Part shown: positions 53,144 to 60,738 of the stretch, one piece after another | Numbering within the stretch: the stretch's first letter is position 1 | Layout of the letters: each line of letters opens with the position of its first letter | NCBI RefSeq assembly: GCF_036046055.1 | Contig: NZ_CP107939.1 | Coordinates: forward strand, 5,084,001-5,148,000 | Origin: Nocardia sp. NBC_00403 | GTDB lineage: Bacteria > Actinomycetota > Actinomycetes > Mycobacteriales > Mycobacteriaceae | Direction of reading: 5' to 3' | DNA length: 64,000 nt | Program-made: the position numbers and the translations under genes | The notes under the pieces: model-generated | The model's input: only the letters and a program-made list of their open reading frames with translations | What the model was told of the DNA's origin: nothing | The model's database searches: none

Positions 53144-53557
53144 ATGGTCTCCCGGCTCAACCCCTACATCAGTTTCGGAGACACGGCCCAGGTGGCACTG
53201 GAGTTCTATCGAGAGGTGTTCGGCGGAACCCTGTCCGTCGACACGTTCGGCAAGTTCGGCGACAAGGACGCGCCGGGCGCGGAGCTGGTCATGCACGGCA
53301 TGCTGGAGACGCCGAGCGGGTTCACGCTGATGGCCTCCGACACCCCGCCCGGCATGGAATACAAATCGGGAAGCAGCATTTCGATCAGCCTCAGCGGCGA
53401 CGAAAGCGCCGAACTACACGGCTACTGGGACAAGCTGGTCGAAGGAGGCGCTGTGACGGTGCCGCTGGAGAAGCAGATGTGGGGCGACGAGTTCGGCATG
53501 TGCACGGACAAGTTCGGCGTCGCGTGGATGGTTAACATAACTCCCGCCCATCAATAG
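53144..53557 (+). CDS. VOC-superfamily protein, PhnB/glyoxalase-like
   Basis: A 137-residue protein with the PhnB-type paired beta-alpha-beta-beta-beta units: YISFGDTAQVALEFYREVFGG at the start, then the FTLMASDTP strand, and a C-terminal WGDEFGMCTDKFGVAWMVN. AAGGAG precedes the ATG by 7 nt. Members include demethylmenaquinone-like and glyoxalase enzymes, but many are of unknown function. Confidence 0.85.
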   Translation: MVSRLNPYISFGDTAQVALEFYREVFGGTLSVDTFGKFGDKDAPGAELVMHGMLETPSGFTLMASDTPPGMEYKSGSSISISLSGDESAELHGYWDKLVEGGAVTVPLEKQMWGDEFGMCTDKFGVAWMVNITPAHQ

Positions 53558-53640
53558 GCGGATCGGGGTGGCCGTGACCACTCGGCGCGTTGTTCAGCAA
53601 ATGGTCAGAAAACCACGCTGGCAGGGCCTAGCATTTCGAT

Positions 53641-54222
53641 ATGACGACAAACAGCGTGGTAGAGGGACCGCTGCAAGTGCTTGCTCGCAGTGCATGGCAA
53701 TCAGTTCTGGTCACCGGCATCCTCTCGGTGATCCTGGGTGTCCTGATTCTGGTATGGCCGGGCAAGACGTTGTTGGTGGCAGGCATCATCTTCGGCATCT
53801 ATCTGGTGGTTTCCGGTGTGCTGCAGTTGCTGGCCGCCTTCGGTGCGCCGGCGAGTGCCGGTATGCGCGTGCTCTCCTTCATCACCGGCGTCCTGTCGAT
53901 CGTGATCGGCGTCTTCTGTTTCCGCGACGAGCTTGCTTCGATTCTGTTGCTCGGCGTTTGGATCGGTATTGCGTGGCTGTTCCGTGGCGTGGCTTCGGCG
54001 ATGTCCGCGATCTCCGAGCCGGGACTGCCGGGGCGCGGTTGGATCGGTTTCTTCGGTGTGATCACTGCGATCGCGGGTGTCGTGCTGATTGTCTGGCCGG
54101 TCGAGTCGGTGGCGACGCTGGCGTGGGTTGCCGGCATCTGGCTGGTGGTCCTCGGCATCATGGAGATCATCACGTCGTTCGGTATTCGCAGGGACGCCAA
54201 GCGGCTGCAAGGGGGCCTCTGA
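53641..54222 (+). CDS. DUF308/HdeD-family membrane protein
   Basis: A 193-residue membrane protein made of six hydrophobic segments arranged as three repeats of a helix pair, each pair containing an ILGVLILVWPG or IAGVVLIVWPV type motif, the hallmark of the HdeD/DUF308 family. E. coli HdeD is linked to acid resistance. There is no operon partner. Confidence 0.85.
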   Translation: MTTNSVVEGPLQVLARSAWQSVLVTGILSVILGVLILVWPGKTLLVAGIIFGIYLVVSGVLQLLAAFGAPASAGMRVLSFITGVLSIVIGVFCFRDELASILLLGVWIGIAWLFRGVASAMSAISEPGLPGRGWIGFFGVITAIAGVVLIVWPVESVATLAWVAGIWLVVLGIMEIITSFGIRRDAKRLQGGL

Positions 54223-54338
54223 CCTCGCGAAACAATGTCCGGCCCGCGCCCGGGGTGCGGGCCGGATTCGTTTCTCCGGTCTCCAGGATTTCGATATATG
54301 TCAAGATGGCTGTATGCCGAAAACGTTGCCAACGATCG

Positions 54339-54671
54339 ATGTCTCCGCACCGATGCTGCGCGCCGGTGGCCGCGGCGCCCGTCGATGACCGAGCCGCGCT
54401 CGAGGTGGCCCTTCGGTTGAAGGCGCTGGCGGATCCGGTTCGGGTGAAATTGATGTCGTTGCTGCTCGTGCAGCGTGACGGCAGCGTGAAAACCCGTAAT
54501 CTGGCGGCGGCCGTCGCGCTCGCGGAATCCACGGTCAGCCATAATCTCGGGCAATTGCGCACCGCGGGGCTGGTGGAGTCGACGCGCCAGGGGATGAGCG
54601 TGCACCATGCGGCACGCCGAGATGCGTTGTCCGCCTTGTGTTTCGTGCTCGACCCCGAATGCTGCCGGTAG
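54339..54671 (+). CDS. Arsenic-type ArsR regulator with apparent N-terminal frameshift
   Basis: A 110-residue ArsR repressor: LKALADPVRVKLMSLL, HTH TRNLAAAVALAESTVSHNLGQLRTAGLV, C-terminal CFVLDPECCR. Near the N terminus it carries RCCAP, corresponding to the Cys pair that binds arsenite in Corynebacterium glutamicum ArsR. The expected start, an ATG at 54314 giving MPKTLPTIDVSAP, is in a different frame and runs into a stop at 54388; the two halves would join by a small indel near 54350. Either the gene is frameshifted or translation now begins at ATG 54339, which has no clear ribosome binding site. No arsenic efflux or reductase gene is adjacent. The AT-rich ATATATGTCAAGAT upstream resembles an ArsR operator. 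Confidence 0.7.
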   Translation: MSPHRCCAPVAAAPVDDRAALEVALRLKALADPVRVKLMSLLLVQRDGSVKTRNLAAAVALAESTVSHNLGQLRTAGLVESTRQGMSVHHAARRDALSALCFVLDPECCR

Positions 54672-54899
54672 CCGGCCGCGACGTGGTTGCGGCAACTGGC
54701 GTGGCCGGTGACGGCCGCCCCAGTCGAGTAGATCTCGTCTGGGGCGACCCGGAGTCCGGGGAGGACAACCGCCCCACCGGCGTGTGGGTCGGGCGGAATG
54801 GCTTACTTCGGCTGCAAACTTCGGAAGTGCGGCACGCGCGACCGATAGCGGAGCAGAATTCCGGTTGAACCCACCACTGCGGGAAGGAGACGATGCGCG

Positions 54900-55793
54900 A
54901 TGGACAGTAGTAACGCCGGCACGCCTTCCAGACCGGCCTGGATCCCTGCTGAGCTGTACCCATTCGCAAGCCACTTCGAAAAGATCGACGGTTCGCGGGT
55001 GCACTATGTCGACGAGGGCAGCGGGCCACCGCTGATCCTGCTGCACGGCAATCCGACGTGGTCGTTCCTCTACCGCGACGTGATCAAGGGGTTGCGGGAT
55101 CAGTACCGCTGTATCGCGATCGACTATCCCGGGTTCGGACTCTCGCAGGCTTCTCCCGGGTACGGATTCACGCCCGCCGAGCATGCCCACGTGGTCGAAC
55201 AGCTGGTCACGCGGCTCGACTTGCGTGATGTGACACTGATGGTGCAGGACTGGGGCGGCCCGATCGGATTTGCCGTCGCAACGCGACACCCCGACCGGTT
55301 CGTTGCGTTCGTGGTCGGCAACACGTGGGCGTGGCCCAAGTCCGATCCGGGTACCCAGGCGTTTTCACGGTTCTTGGGCGGTCCGATAGGGGGCCGGCTG
55401 ATCCTGCACCACAATTTCTTCGTCGAACGGATCATCCCGGCCGGTGTCCGGCGCAAGAAACTGCCCGACGCGGTGATGGACGCCTATCGTGGCCCGTTCC
55501 CGACACCGGAATCACGCCGGCCGGTGCACGTGTTCCCTCGCGAAATCCTCCGCAGCAGAGCATTTCTCGCCGAAGTCGAGCAGGGGCTGGCCGTACTACG
55601 CGACCGTCCGGCGTTGCTGGTCTGGGGAACGAAGGACGTCGCGTTCCGTGCGCCCGAACGCCGCCGATGGGAGCAACAATTCGTGGACCATCGCACTGTC
55701 TTGCTGGATGGCGCGGGGCACTACATCCAGGAGGATGCTGCCGACGAGATCGTTGCCGCGATCATCGAGTGGCGCAATCCGGGGACGCCGTAG
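54900..55793 (+). CDS. Haloalkane dehalogenase-type alpha/beta hydrolase
   Basis: A 297-residue hydrolase resembling the HLD-III group (mycobacterial Rv1833c, DmbC). It replaces a halogen by hydroxyl in haloalkanes. Signature positions: oxyanion and halide site HGNPTWSFLYR; nucleophile Asp with its neighbouring Trp in VQDWGGPIG; acid in WGTKDVAF; catalytic His in GAGHYIQED. ATG 54900 follows GGGAAGGAG. Activity of this subgroup is often weak, so an epoxide-hydrolase-like or other ester activity cannot be excluded. Confidence 0.85.
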   Translation: MDSSNAGTPSRPAWIPAELYPFASHFEKIDGSRVHYVDEGSGPPLILLHGNPTWSFLYRDVIKGLRDQYRCIAIDYPGFGLSQASPGYGFTPAEHAHVVEQLVTRLDLRDVTLMVQDWGGPIGFAVATRHPDRFVAFVVGNTWAWPKSDPGTQAFSRFLGGPIGGRLILHHNFFVERIIPAGVRRKKLPDAVMDAYRGPFPTPESRRPVHVFPREILRSRAFLAEVEQGLAVLRDRPALLVWGTKDVAFRAPERRRWEQQFVDHRTVLLDGAGHYIQEDAADEIVAAIIEWRNPGTP

Positions 55794-56020
55794 CATTCGC
55801 CGAAAATCGGGCGGATATGGCGTAGACGCAGGTGAAGCGGCTGAACGCTCGTTTTCGAGCCACACCACAGTCGCGGTATGCGGCATGAGGTGTGTCCCGT
55901 TTCGATCAGACTGAATCATGTACTGGGCCTGTACACGCGTGCCGCCGAGCCACACCGCGAGCGCCCGGTAACCACTTCGGCGGACGGTCCTGTTACCTTC
56001 TGCCGTCGGCACTCGTCATA

Positions 56021-56054
56021 GGTGCGACGACCGAATACGAATGGTCGTCGCACC
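56021..56054. promoter_or_regulatory. 12-bp perfect inverted repeat upstream of the VOC-sigma operon
   Basis: GGTGCGACGACC (56021-56032) and GGTCGTCGCACC (56043-56054) flank the 10-nt spacer GAATACGAAT, ending 22 bp before the VOC gene start. It could be an operator for a dimeric regulator or a hairpin in the 5' leader. The rest of the 283-bp gap 55794-56076 shows nothing recognisable. Confidence 0.5.
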
Positions 56055-56076
56055 AACGACTGAAGTGGAGAACAGG

Positions 56077-56469
56077 ATGCTGACAAACATCATGTACGTG
56101 ACGATCTACGTCACCGATCAGGACCGCGCGCTGGGGTTCTACACCGAGGGGCTCGGTCTGGAAAAGCGGATCGACTTCCCGGGGCCCGACGGACGTTTCC
56201 TCACCGTCGGCGTTCCCGATAGCCCGGTGCAGATCATCCTGTGGTCACATGCGGCGGCCGCGGGACAGCCCGCCGACGTGGGCCGGTACGCCGCGCCCGG
56301 TCCTCTCATCCTCGAATCCGACGATTTGCGAAAAGATTTCGAGGTCCTGCGTCAGCGTGGCGTCACCTTCGAACAGTCCGAACCCGAGGACTACCCGTTC
56401 GGGATCCGCATCGAGGCGGCGGATCCGGACGGCAACCGGATCTCGCTCCGTCAACAACGGAAGCCGTGA
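56077..56469 (+). CDS. VOC-superfamily (glyoxalase/bleomycin resistance-like) protein
   Basis: A 130-residue VOC protein with YVTIYVTDQDRALGFYTEGLGLEKR at the N terminus and GIRIEAADPDGNRISLRQ at the C terminus, where the Glu of RIEAADPDGN is a usual metal ligand. ATG 56077 follows GGAGAACAG. Its stop overlaps the start of the sigma-factor gene (GTGA), so the two were one operon; such VOC proteins are often partners of SigJ-like ECF sigma factors. Confidence 0.85.
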   Translation: MLTNIMYVTIYVTDQDRALGFYTEGLGLEKRIDFPGPDGRFLTVGVPDSPVQIILWSHAAAAGQPADVGRYAAPGPLILESDDLRKDFEVLRQRGVTFEQSEPEDYPFGIRIEAADPDGNRISLRQQRKP

Positions 56470-56951
56470 CCGCCCACCCCTCCAGCCTCGTGACCGAGAC
56501 GTTCGAAGCCCAGCGCGATCGGCTGCGCGCCGTCGCGTACCGCGTGCTGGGCTCGCACGCCGACGCCGACGCCGACGCCGAGGACGTGGTCCAGGAAGCC
56601 TGGATGCGCCTCGTCCGCCAGGACGCGACGACCATCGGCAACCTGGCGGGTTGGCTGACCACCGTGGTCGGCCGAATCAGCCTGGACCTCCTGAGATCCC
56701 GCCAGGCCCACCCCGAATCCGCTTATGGTCAGGAGTTTTCGGCCCTCGTGGTGACGCCGGACGACGACCCTGCGCCGGACGAGCAAGTGGCGCTGGCCGA
56801 TTCGGTCGGCCTGGCCCTGCTCGTTGTGCTCGATTCGCTCACCCCGAGCGAGCGCCTGGCGTTCGTCCTGCACGACATGTTCGCGGTCCCATTCCACGAA
56901 ATCGGCCAGATCCTGGGCAAATCCGCGGCAACCGGGGCTTGGCCTGCGTGA
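56466..56951 (+). pseudogene. Truncated ECF sigma factor (SigJ-like)
   Basis: The GTG at 56466 overlaps the VOC gene stop. Region 2 is present (AEDVVQEAWMRLV, LAGWLTTVVGRISLDLLRSR) and region 4 begins (LTPSERLAFVLHDMFAVPFHEIGQILGKSAAT) but stops there: the helix-turn-helix that reads the -35 element and the SnoaL-like tail of this group are missing, replaced by GAWPA and a stop. At 161 residues it is about half the expected length. Just before region 2 there is a short tandem hexamer giving SHADADADAED. It meets the broken TetR gene at about 56940-56983. Probably non-functional. Confidence 0.8.
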
Positions 56952-56982
56952 TCGCCGCGCGCAGCCGCTCCCACCCCGATCC

Positions 56983-57141
56983 GGTGACCCGATCGACGTC
57001 GGCCTGTCGTGCGATGTCCTCGATCGTCGTCTTCTTGACGCCCACCTTTGTGAACTGGATGAGCGCGGCATCCAGGATGCGAGACTCCACCGAATCATCG
57101 ATCTCGGGCTTGTTTGTCGAGGTCGCAGCTGTGGAGATCAC
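56983..57141 (-). pseudogene. Truncated TetR-family repressor (N-terminal HTH only)
   Basis: Reading from a GTG at 57141, 53 residues of a TetR N terminus are intact: SRILDAALIQFTKVGVKKT then TIEDIARQADVDRVT, where the recognition helix should continue with a VYRRIG-like sequence. Instead the frame passes into unrelated sequence (GSGWERLRAAITQ...) and then into the reverse strand of the sigma gene, ending at 56839. The ligand-binding domain is gone. It faces the operon at 57239 and presumably once repressed it; the palindrome at 57202-57226 is its likely operator. Confidence 0.8.
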
Positions 57142-57201
57142 GCCTCGACAATAGCAAGGAATAGTCGTCGTGCAACATGCACCGGCTATCTGTTGCTGCC
57201 A

Positions 57202-57226
57202 CATTGCAATGGCAAATGTTGCAATG
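57202..57226. promoter_or_regulatory. TetR-type operator palindrome CATTGCAA-9-TTGCAATG
   Basis: Perfect 8-bp arms (57202-57209 and 57219-57226) with a 9-nt spacer lie 13 bp before the start of the operon's first gene, between it and the broken TetR gene. Related TGTTGC/TTGCAAC-like half-sites occur just to the left (about 57170-57196). The size and position are typical of a TetR-family dimer site overlapping the promoter. Confidence 0.7.
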
Positions 57227-57238
57227 TACAGTCGGTGC

Positions 57239-58132
57239 ATGGCTGAGACTTCCGGTGCAGCGGAGCACCACTACAGCGATGAAGCGCATGCGATCAATGC
57301 TCGGGACGTCCACTTCGACTTCGACTCGGTGCCGATGCACTACATCCCGGGTGAGGTGCTGGCCACGCACATCGTCAATGTCATGCACCTTGTGCTTCCC
57401 GAGGGTGAGCGAGCGATGGCCAACTGCCTGGCCGAAGCATTGCCGCTGATCCGGGACGAGCGGCTACGCGAAGAGGTTGCGGGATTCATCGGCCAGGAGT
57501 CGATGCACGCGAGCAGTCACGAAGGTGCGCGCCGCCACCTGCAATCAATCGGTCTCGACGTCGAACCGTATGTACGAAAGATTGCGTGGCTGGTCGACCG
57601 GATCCTCGGTGACCACGGACTGACCGGCCGAGCGAAGGACGCCTGGCTCAAAGAGCGTCTCGGCCTGTTCGCCGGTATGGAGCACTACACCGCCGTGCTG
57701 GGCGAATGGCTCCTCGAGGCCGACATCCTCGAGGAAAAGGGTATGCATCCGACGATGCTGGATTTGGTCCGCTGGCACGGTGCCGAAGAGGTCGAACACC
57801 GCAGTGTCGTTTATGACGCCTACATGCACGTCGACGGCAGCTATGCGCGGAAGGCGCGCACCGCAGTCCTCGCCAGTGCGACCTTGCTACCGCTGTTCAT
57901 CGTCTCAACGGCGCACCTGTACCGGAAGGACCCGGAGCCGAACACGGGGCGGCTGTGGCCGCTGCAGTTCGTGAATGCCACGGTCCGCGGTGTCATCCCG
58001 AGCTTCACGGTGTTCTTCACCGAGCTGCCGCGTTATCTGCGCCCGGGCTTCCATCCGTCGCAGCTCGGCCCGATGGACACCGCGCTGCGTTACCTCGCCC
58101 GATCTCCCGCTGCGCGAGCAGCGGGCCACTGA
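57239..58132 (+). CDS. PF10118-type metal-dependent hydrolase; ferritin-like diiron protein by motif
   Basis: A 297-residue protein of the family labelled predicted metal-dependent hydrolase. What the sequence shows is the order Glu (LPEGER, residues 55/57) - ExxH (GQESMH, 87-90) - Glu (GMEHY, 148) - ExxH (EEVEHR, 184-187), on four successive predicted helices. That is the ligand pattern of ferritin-like diiron carboxylate oxygenases, not of a classical hydrolase. The C-terminal third is more hydrophobic (LASATLLPLFIVSTAHLY) and may touch the membrane. It heads an operon; the next gene, a 2Fe-2S flavin reductase, overlaps its stop (TGATG). I infer an oxygenase/desaturase-like activity fed by that reductase on an aliphatic or terpenoid substrate. 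Confidence 0.8.
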   Translation: MAETSGAAEHHYSDEAHAINARDVHFDFDSVPMHYIPGEVLATHIVNVMHLVLPEGERAMANCLAEALPLIRDERLREEVAGFIGQESMHASSHEGARRHLQSIGLDVEPYVRKIAWLVDRILGDHGLTGRAKDAWLKERLGLFAGMEHYTAVLGEWLLEADILEEKGMHPTMLDLVRWHGAEEVEHRSVVYDAYMHVDGSYARKARTAVLASATLLPLFIVSTAHLYRKDPEPNTGRLWPLQFVNATVRGVIPSFTVFFTELPRYLRPGFHPSQLGPMDTALRYLARSPAARAAGH

Positions 58133-59208
58133 TGGGAACCGACACGGTGACACCGGAATTCACGCCGCCCGCGACCCTGCGTGTCCTCGGCGCGGTGATG
58201 GATGCTTACCTGCGGGTTTTCGTTGCCGGGTCCACCGCATCTCTGTTGTCGCGGTCGAACCCGGTGCGTCGCACCGGGTTCGAACTGGATCTTGTCGTCG
58301 AGGACGTTCGCATCGAGGCCGAGGATGTGGTGAGTCTGACGTTCACCGCATCGAATGGTGGGCCGCTACCTACATGGAAGCCGGGATCGCATCTCGATGT
58401 GTTCCTGCCCTCCGGACGCCAACGCCACTACTCGCTCTGCGGCAACCCCAGCGACCGTTTCCGCTACCGGATTGCCGTCCGGCGCATTGCGGACGGTGGC
58501 GGCGGATCGCGTGAGGTTCATGACGCGTTGTGCCCGGGCGACGCCGTCCGAGTGCGCGGGCCGCGCAATGCGTTCACGTTCATCGACGCGCCGTCGTATT
58601 TCTTTGTGGCCGGCGGTATCGGGATCACGCCGATCCTGCCGATGGTCAAGGCGGCCGACGCTGCCGGTGCTCGTTGGAAGATGGTGTATCTCGGCCGATC
58701 GCGCGAGACGATGCCATTCCTCGGCGAGTTGGAGCGGCTGCGGGGCGGCGAGCTCGACATTCGGCCCGACAGCGAGTTCGGCATCCCGAATGCCGCTGAA
58801 CTGCTCCCGCGGGCGGAGGCCGGCGCCGCGGTGTACGTCTGCGGTCCGCCGCCCGTGTTGGCGGCCGCGCAACAGGCGATGTTCACTGTCAATCCGACGG
58901 GTTCGCTACACACGGAACGTTTCTCGGCTCTCCCGGTCGTGGACGGCAAGGAATTCGACGTCGAGCTGGCGCGCACCGGTGCGACTGTTCATGTGGGTGC
59001 CGAGGAGACCGCACTCGCCGCGATCAGGCGCGAGGTTCCCGGAGTCGTCTACTCCTGCCAGCAAGGGTTCTGCGGCACATGCAAGGTCGCGGTGCTCGCG
59101 GGCGACGTGGATCACCGCGACCGAACGCTCACCGACGGTGAGCGCGACACTCACATGCTCAGCTGCGTATCGCGCGCGGCGGGCGATCGACTCGTCCTCG
59201 ACCTCTGA
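58132..59208 (+). CDS. FAD/2Fe-2S ferredoxin reductase (phthalate dioxygenase reductase-like)
   Basis: A 358-residue electron-transfer protein passing electrons from NAD(P)H through a flavin to a plant-type iron-sulfur cluster. Modules in order: flavin-binding barrel with RHYSLCG near residue 100, nucleotide domain with GGIGITPILPM near residue 160 and VYVCGPP near residue 240, and a C-terminal [2Fe-2S] domain with CQQGFCGTC plus a distal Cys (MLSCVS). The 45-residue N-terminal extension is unusual. Start ATG 58132 shares a base with the upstream stop. It is the natural redox partner of the upstream diiron-like protein. Confidence 0.9.
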   Translation: MGTDTVTPEFTPPATLRVLGAVMDAYLRVFVAGSTASLLSRSNPVRRTGFELDLVVEDVRIEAEDVVSLTFTASNGGPLPTWKPGSHLDVFLPSGRQRHYSLCGNPSDRFRYRIAVRRIADGGGGSREVHDALCPGDAVRVRGPRNAFTFIDAPSYFFVAGGIGITPILPMVKAADAAGARWKMVYLGRSRETMPFLGELERLRGGELDIRPDSEFGIPNAAELLPRAEAGAAVYVCGPPPVLAAAQQAMFTVNPTGSLHTERFSALPVVDGKEFDVELARTGATVHVGAEETALAAIRREVPGVVYSCQQGFCGTCKVAVLAGDVDHRDRTLTDGERDTHMLSCVSRAAGDRLVLDL

Positions 59209-59236
59209 TCGCGGCGCAGAAAGGGCAACGACGTCC

Positions 59237-60736
59237 ATGACGGCAACAATCAAAACGGGTGCGAGCCAAGCTCTTTCCACCTTCGAGGTCCACGACCCCG
59301 CTACCGGGCATTCGGTGGGTAGCTACCCTGTGCATGCTGCCGCTGACGTCGACGCGACCGTCGCGACGGCTCACGATGCCGCCGCGTGGTGGGCTGCGCT
59401 CGGCTGCCCCGAGCGCCGTCGACGCTTGGATGCGTGGCGGGCCGAGATCACCCGCGGACGCGCGGAATTGGCCGAGACCATCCACACCGAGATGGGCAAG
59501 CCCGTTTCGGATGCGAAGCTCGAGATCGCGATGGCGCTCGAACACCTGAAGTGGGCCGCCGCCCATGCCGAGAAGGTGCTCGGCCGCCGCTCGGTGTCGC
59601 CGGGGCTGCTGGCGATCAACCAGGAGGCGACTGTCGAGTATCGGCCGTTCGGTGTCGTCGGTGTGATCGGCCCGTGGAACTACCCGGTGTTCACGCCGAT
59701 GGGATCGTTGTCGTTCGCGCTTGCGGCCGGAAATGCGGTGGTGTTCAAGCCGAGCGAGTACGCCACCGGCACCGGCATATGGCTGGCAAACGCATTCGAC
59801 GCTGTTGTGCCGGAACATCCGGTGCTGTCGGTGGTTACCGGTCTCGCCGAGACCGGCGCGGCATTGTGTCGCAGTGCCGTTGGCAAGATCGGCTTCACCG
59901 GCTCGACGGCCACCGGCAAACGGGTCATGGCGGCGTGTGCAGAGAACCTCACGCCGGTGCTGATGGAATGCGGTGGCAAGGACGCTTTGATCGTCGACGC
60001 CGACGCTGATCTGGACGCCGCGGCCGACGCGGCAGTATGGGGCGGACTGTCGAATGCCGGGCAGACATGTCTGGCCGTAGAACGCATCTATGTTCACGCG
60101 GATGTCCACGCCGAGTTCGTGGCGAAGCTGGTCGCGGCCGCGAGCGGAATCACCGCGGGCGGTGGCGATTCGAAGATCGGCCCGATCACCATGCCGAAGC
60201 AGGTAGCGGTGATCCGCAGGCATATCGAAGACGCGATATCGCGTGGTGCCACCGCGTTGCTGGGCGGGCCCGAAGCGATCGATGGGCAGTTCGTGCAACC
60301 AACGATCTTGGTCGATGTTCCGGAGGATTCGTCGGCTGTCACCGAGGAAACGTTCGGTCCCACATTGACCGTCGCGAAGGTGCGCGACATGGACGAGGCG
60401 GTCGAGCGCGTCAACGCCGGCGAATACGGTCTCGGCGCTACCGTATTCGCCCGGCGCAACGGCAGGCAGATCGCCGATCGCATCCGATCCGGCGGCACGT
60501 CGATCAATGCCTTTGTCGCGCACGCGACCATTCCGACACTGCCCCTCGGCGGAGTCGGTAGCTCCGGGTTCGGTCGCGTGCACGGACCCGACGGACTCGA
60601 GGAATTCACCTACGCGAAAGCCAGGACGCGCCAACGGTTCCCGTCACCGCTCGCGCTCACCACGTTCACTCGTAGCGCCGCGGTCGACACCGTCGTCGAC
60701 CGGCTCGTTTCGGTGCTACATGGAAGGACCCGCTGA
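59237..60736 (+). CDS. NAD(P)+-dependent aldehyde dehydrogenase
   Basis: A 499-residue aldehyde dehydrogenase oxidising an aldehyde to the acid. The general base Glu is in LMECGGKDA, the nucleophilic Cys in SNAGQTCLA, and the cofactor-binding GFTGSTATGKRV precedes them; TLPLGGVGSSGFGR and the EFTYAK end complete the family. It starts at ATG 59237. Between a putative diiron oxygenase and a Baeyer-Villiger-type monooxygenase, it likely clears an aldehyde intermediate of the operon's pathway. Confidence 0.93.
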   Translation: MTATIKTGASQALSTFEVHDPATGHSVGSYPVHAAADVDATVATAHDAAAWWAALGCPERRRRLDAWRAEITRGRAELAETIHTEMGKPVSDAKLEIAMALEHLKWAAAHAEKVLGRRSVSPGLLAINQEATVEYRPFGVVGVIGPWNYPVFTPMGSLSFALAAGNAVVFKPSEYATGTGIWLANAFDAVVPEHPVLSVVTGLAETGAALCRSAVGKIGFTGSTATGKRVMAACAENLTPVLMECGGKDALIVDADADLDAAADAAVWGGLSNAGQTCLAVERIYVHADVHAEFVAKLVAAASGITAGGGDSKIGPITMPKQVAVIRRHIEDAISRGATALLGGPEAIDGQFVQPTILVDVPEDSSAVTEETFGPTLTVAKVRDMDEAVERVNAGEYGLGATVFARRNGRQIADRIRSGGTSINAFVAHATIPTLPLGGVGSSGFGRVHGPDGLEEFTYAKARTRQRFPSPLALTTFTRSAAVDTVVDRLVSVLHGRTR

Positions 60737-60738
60737 CC

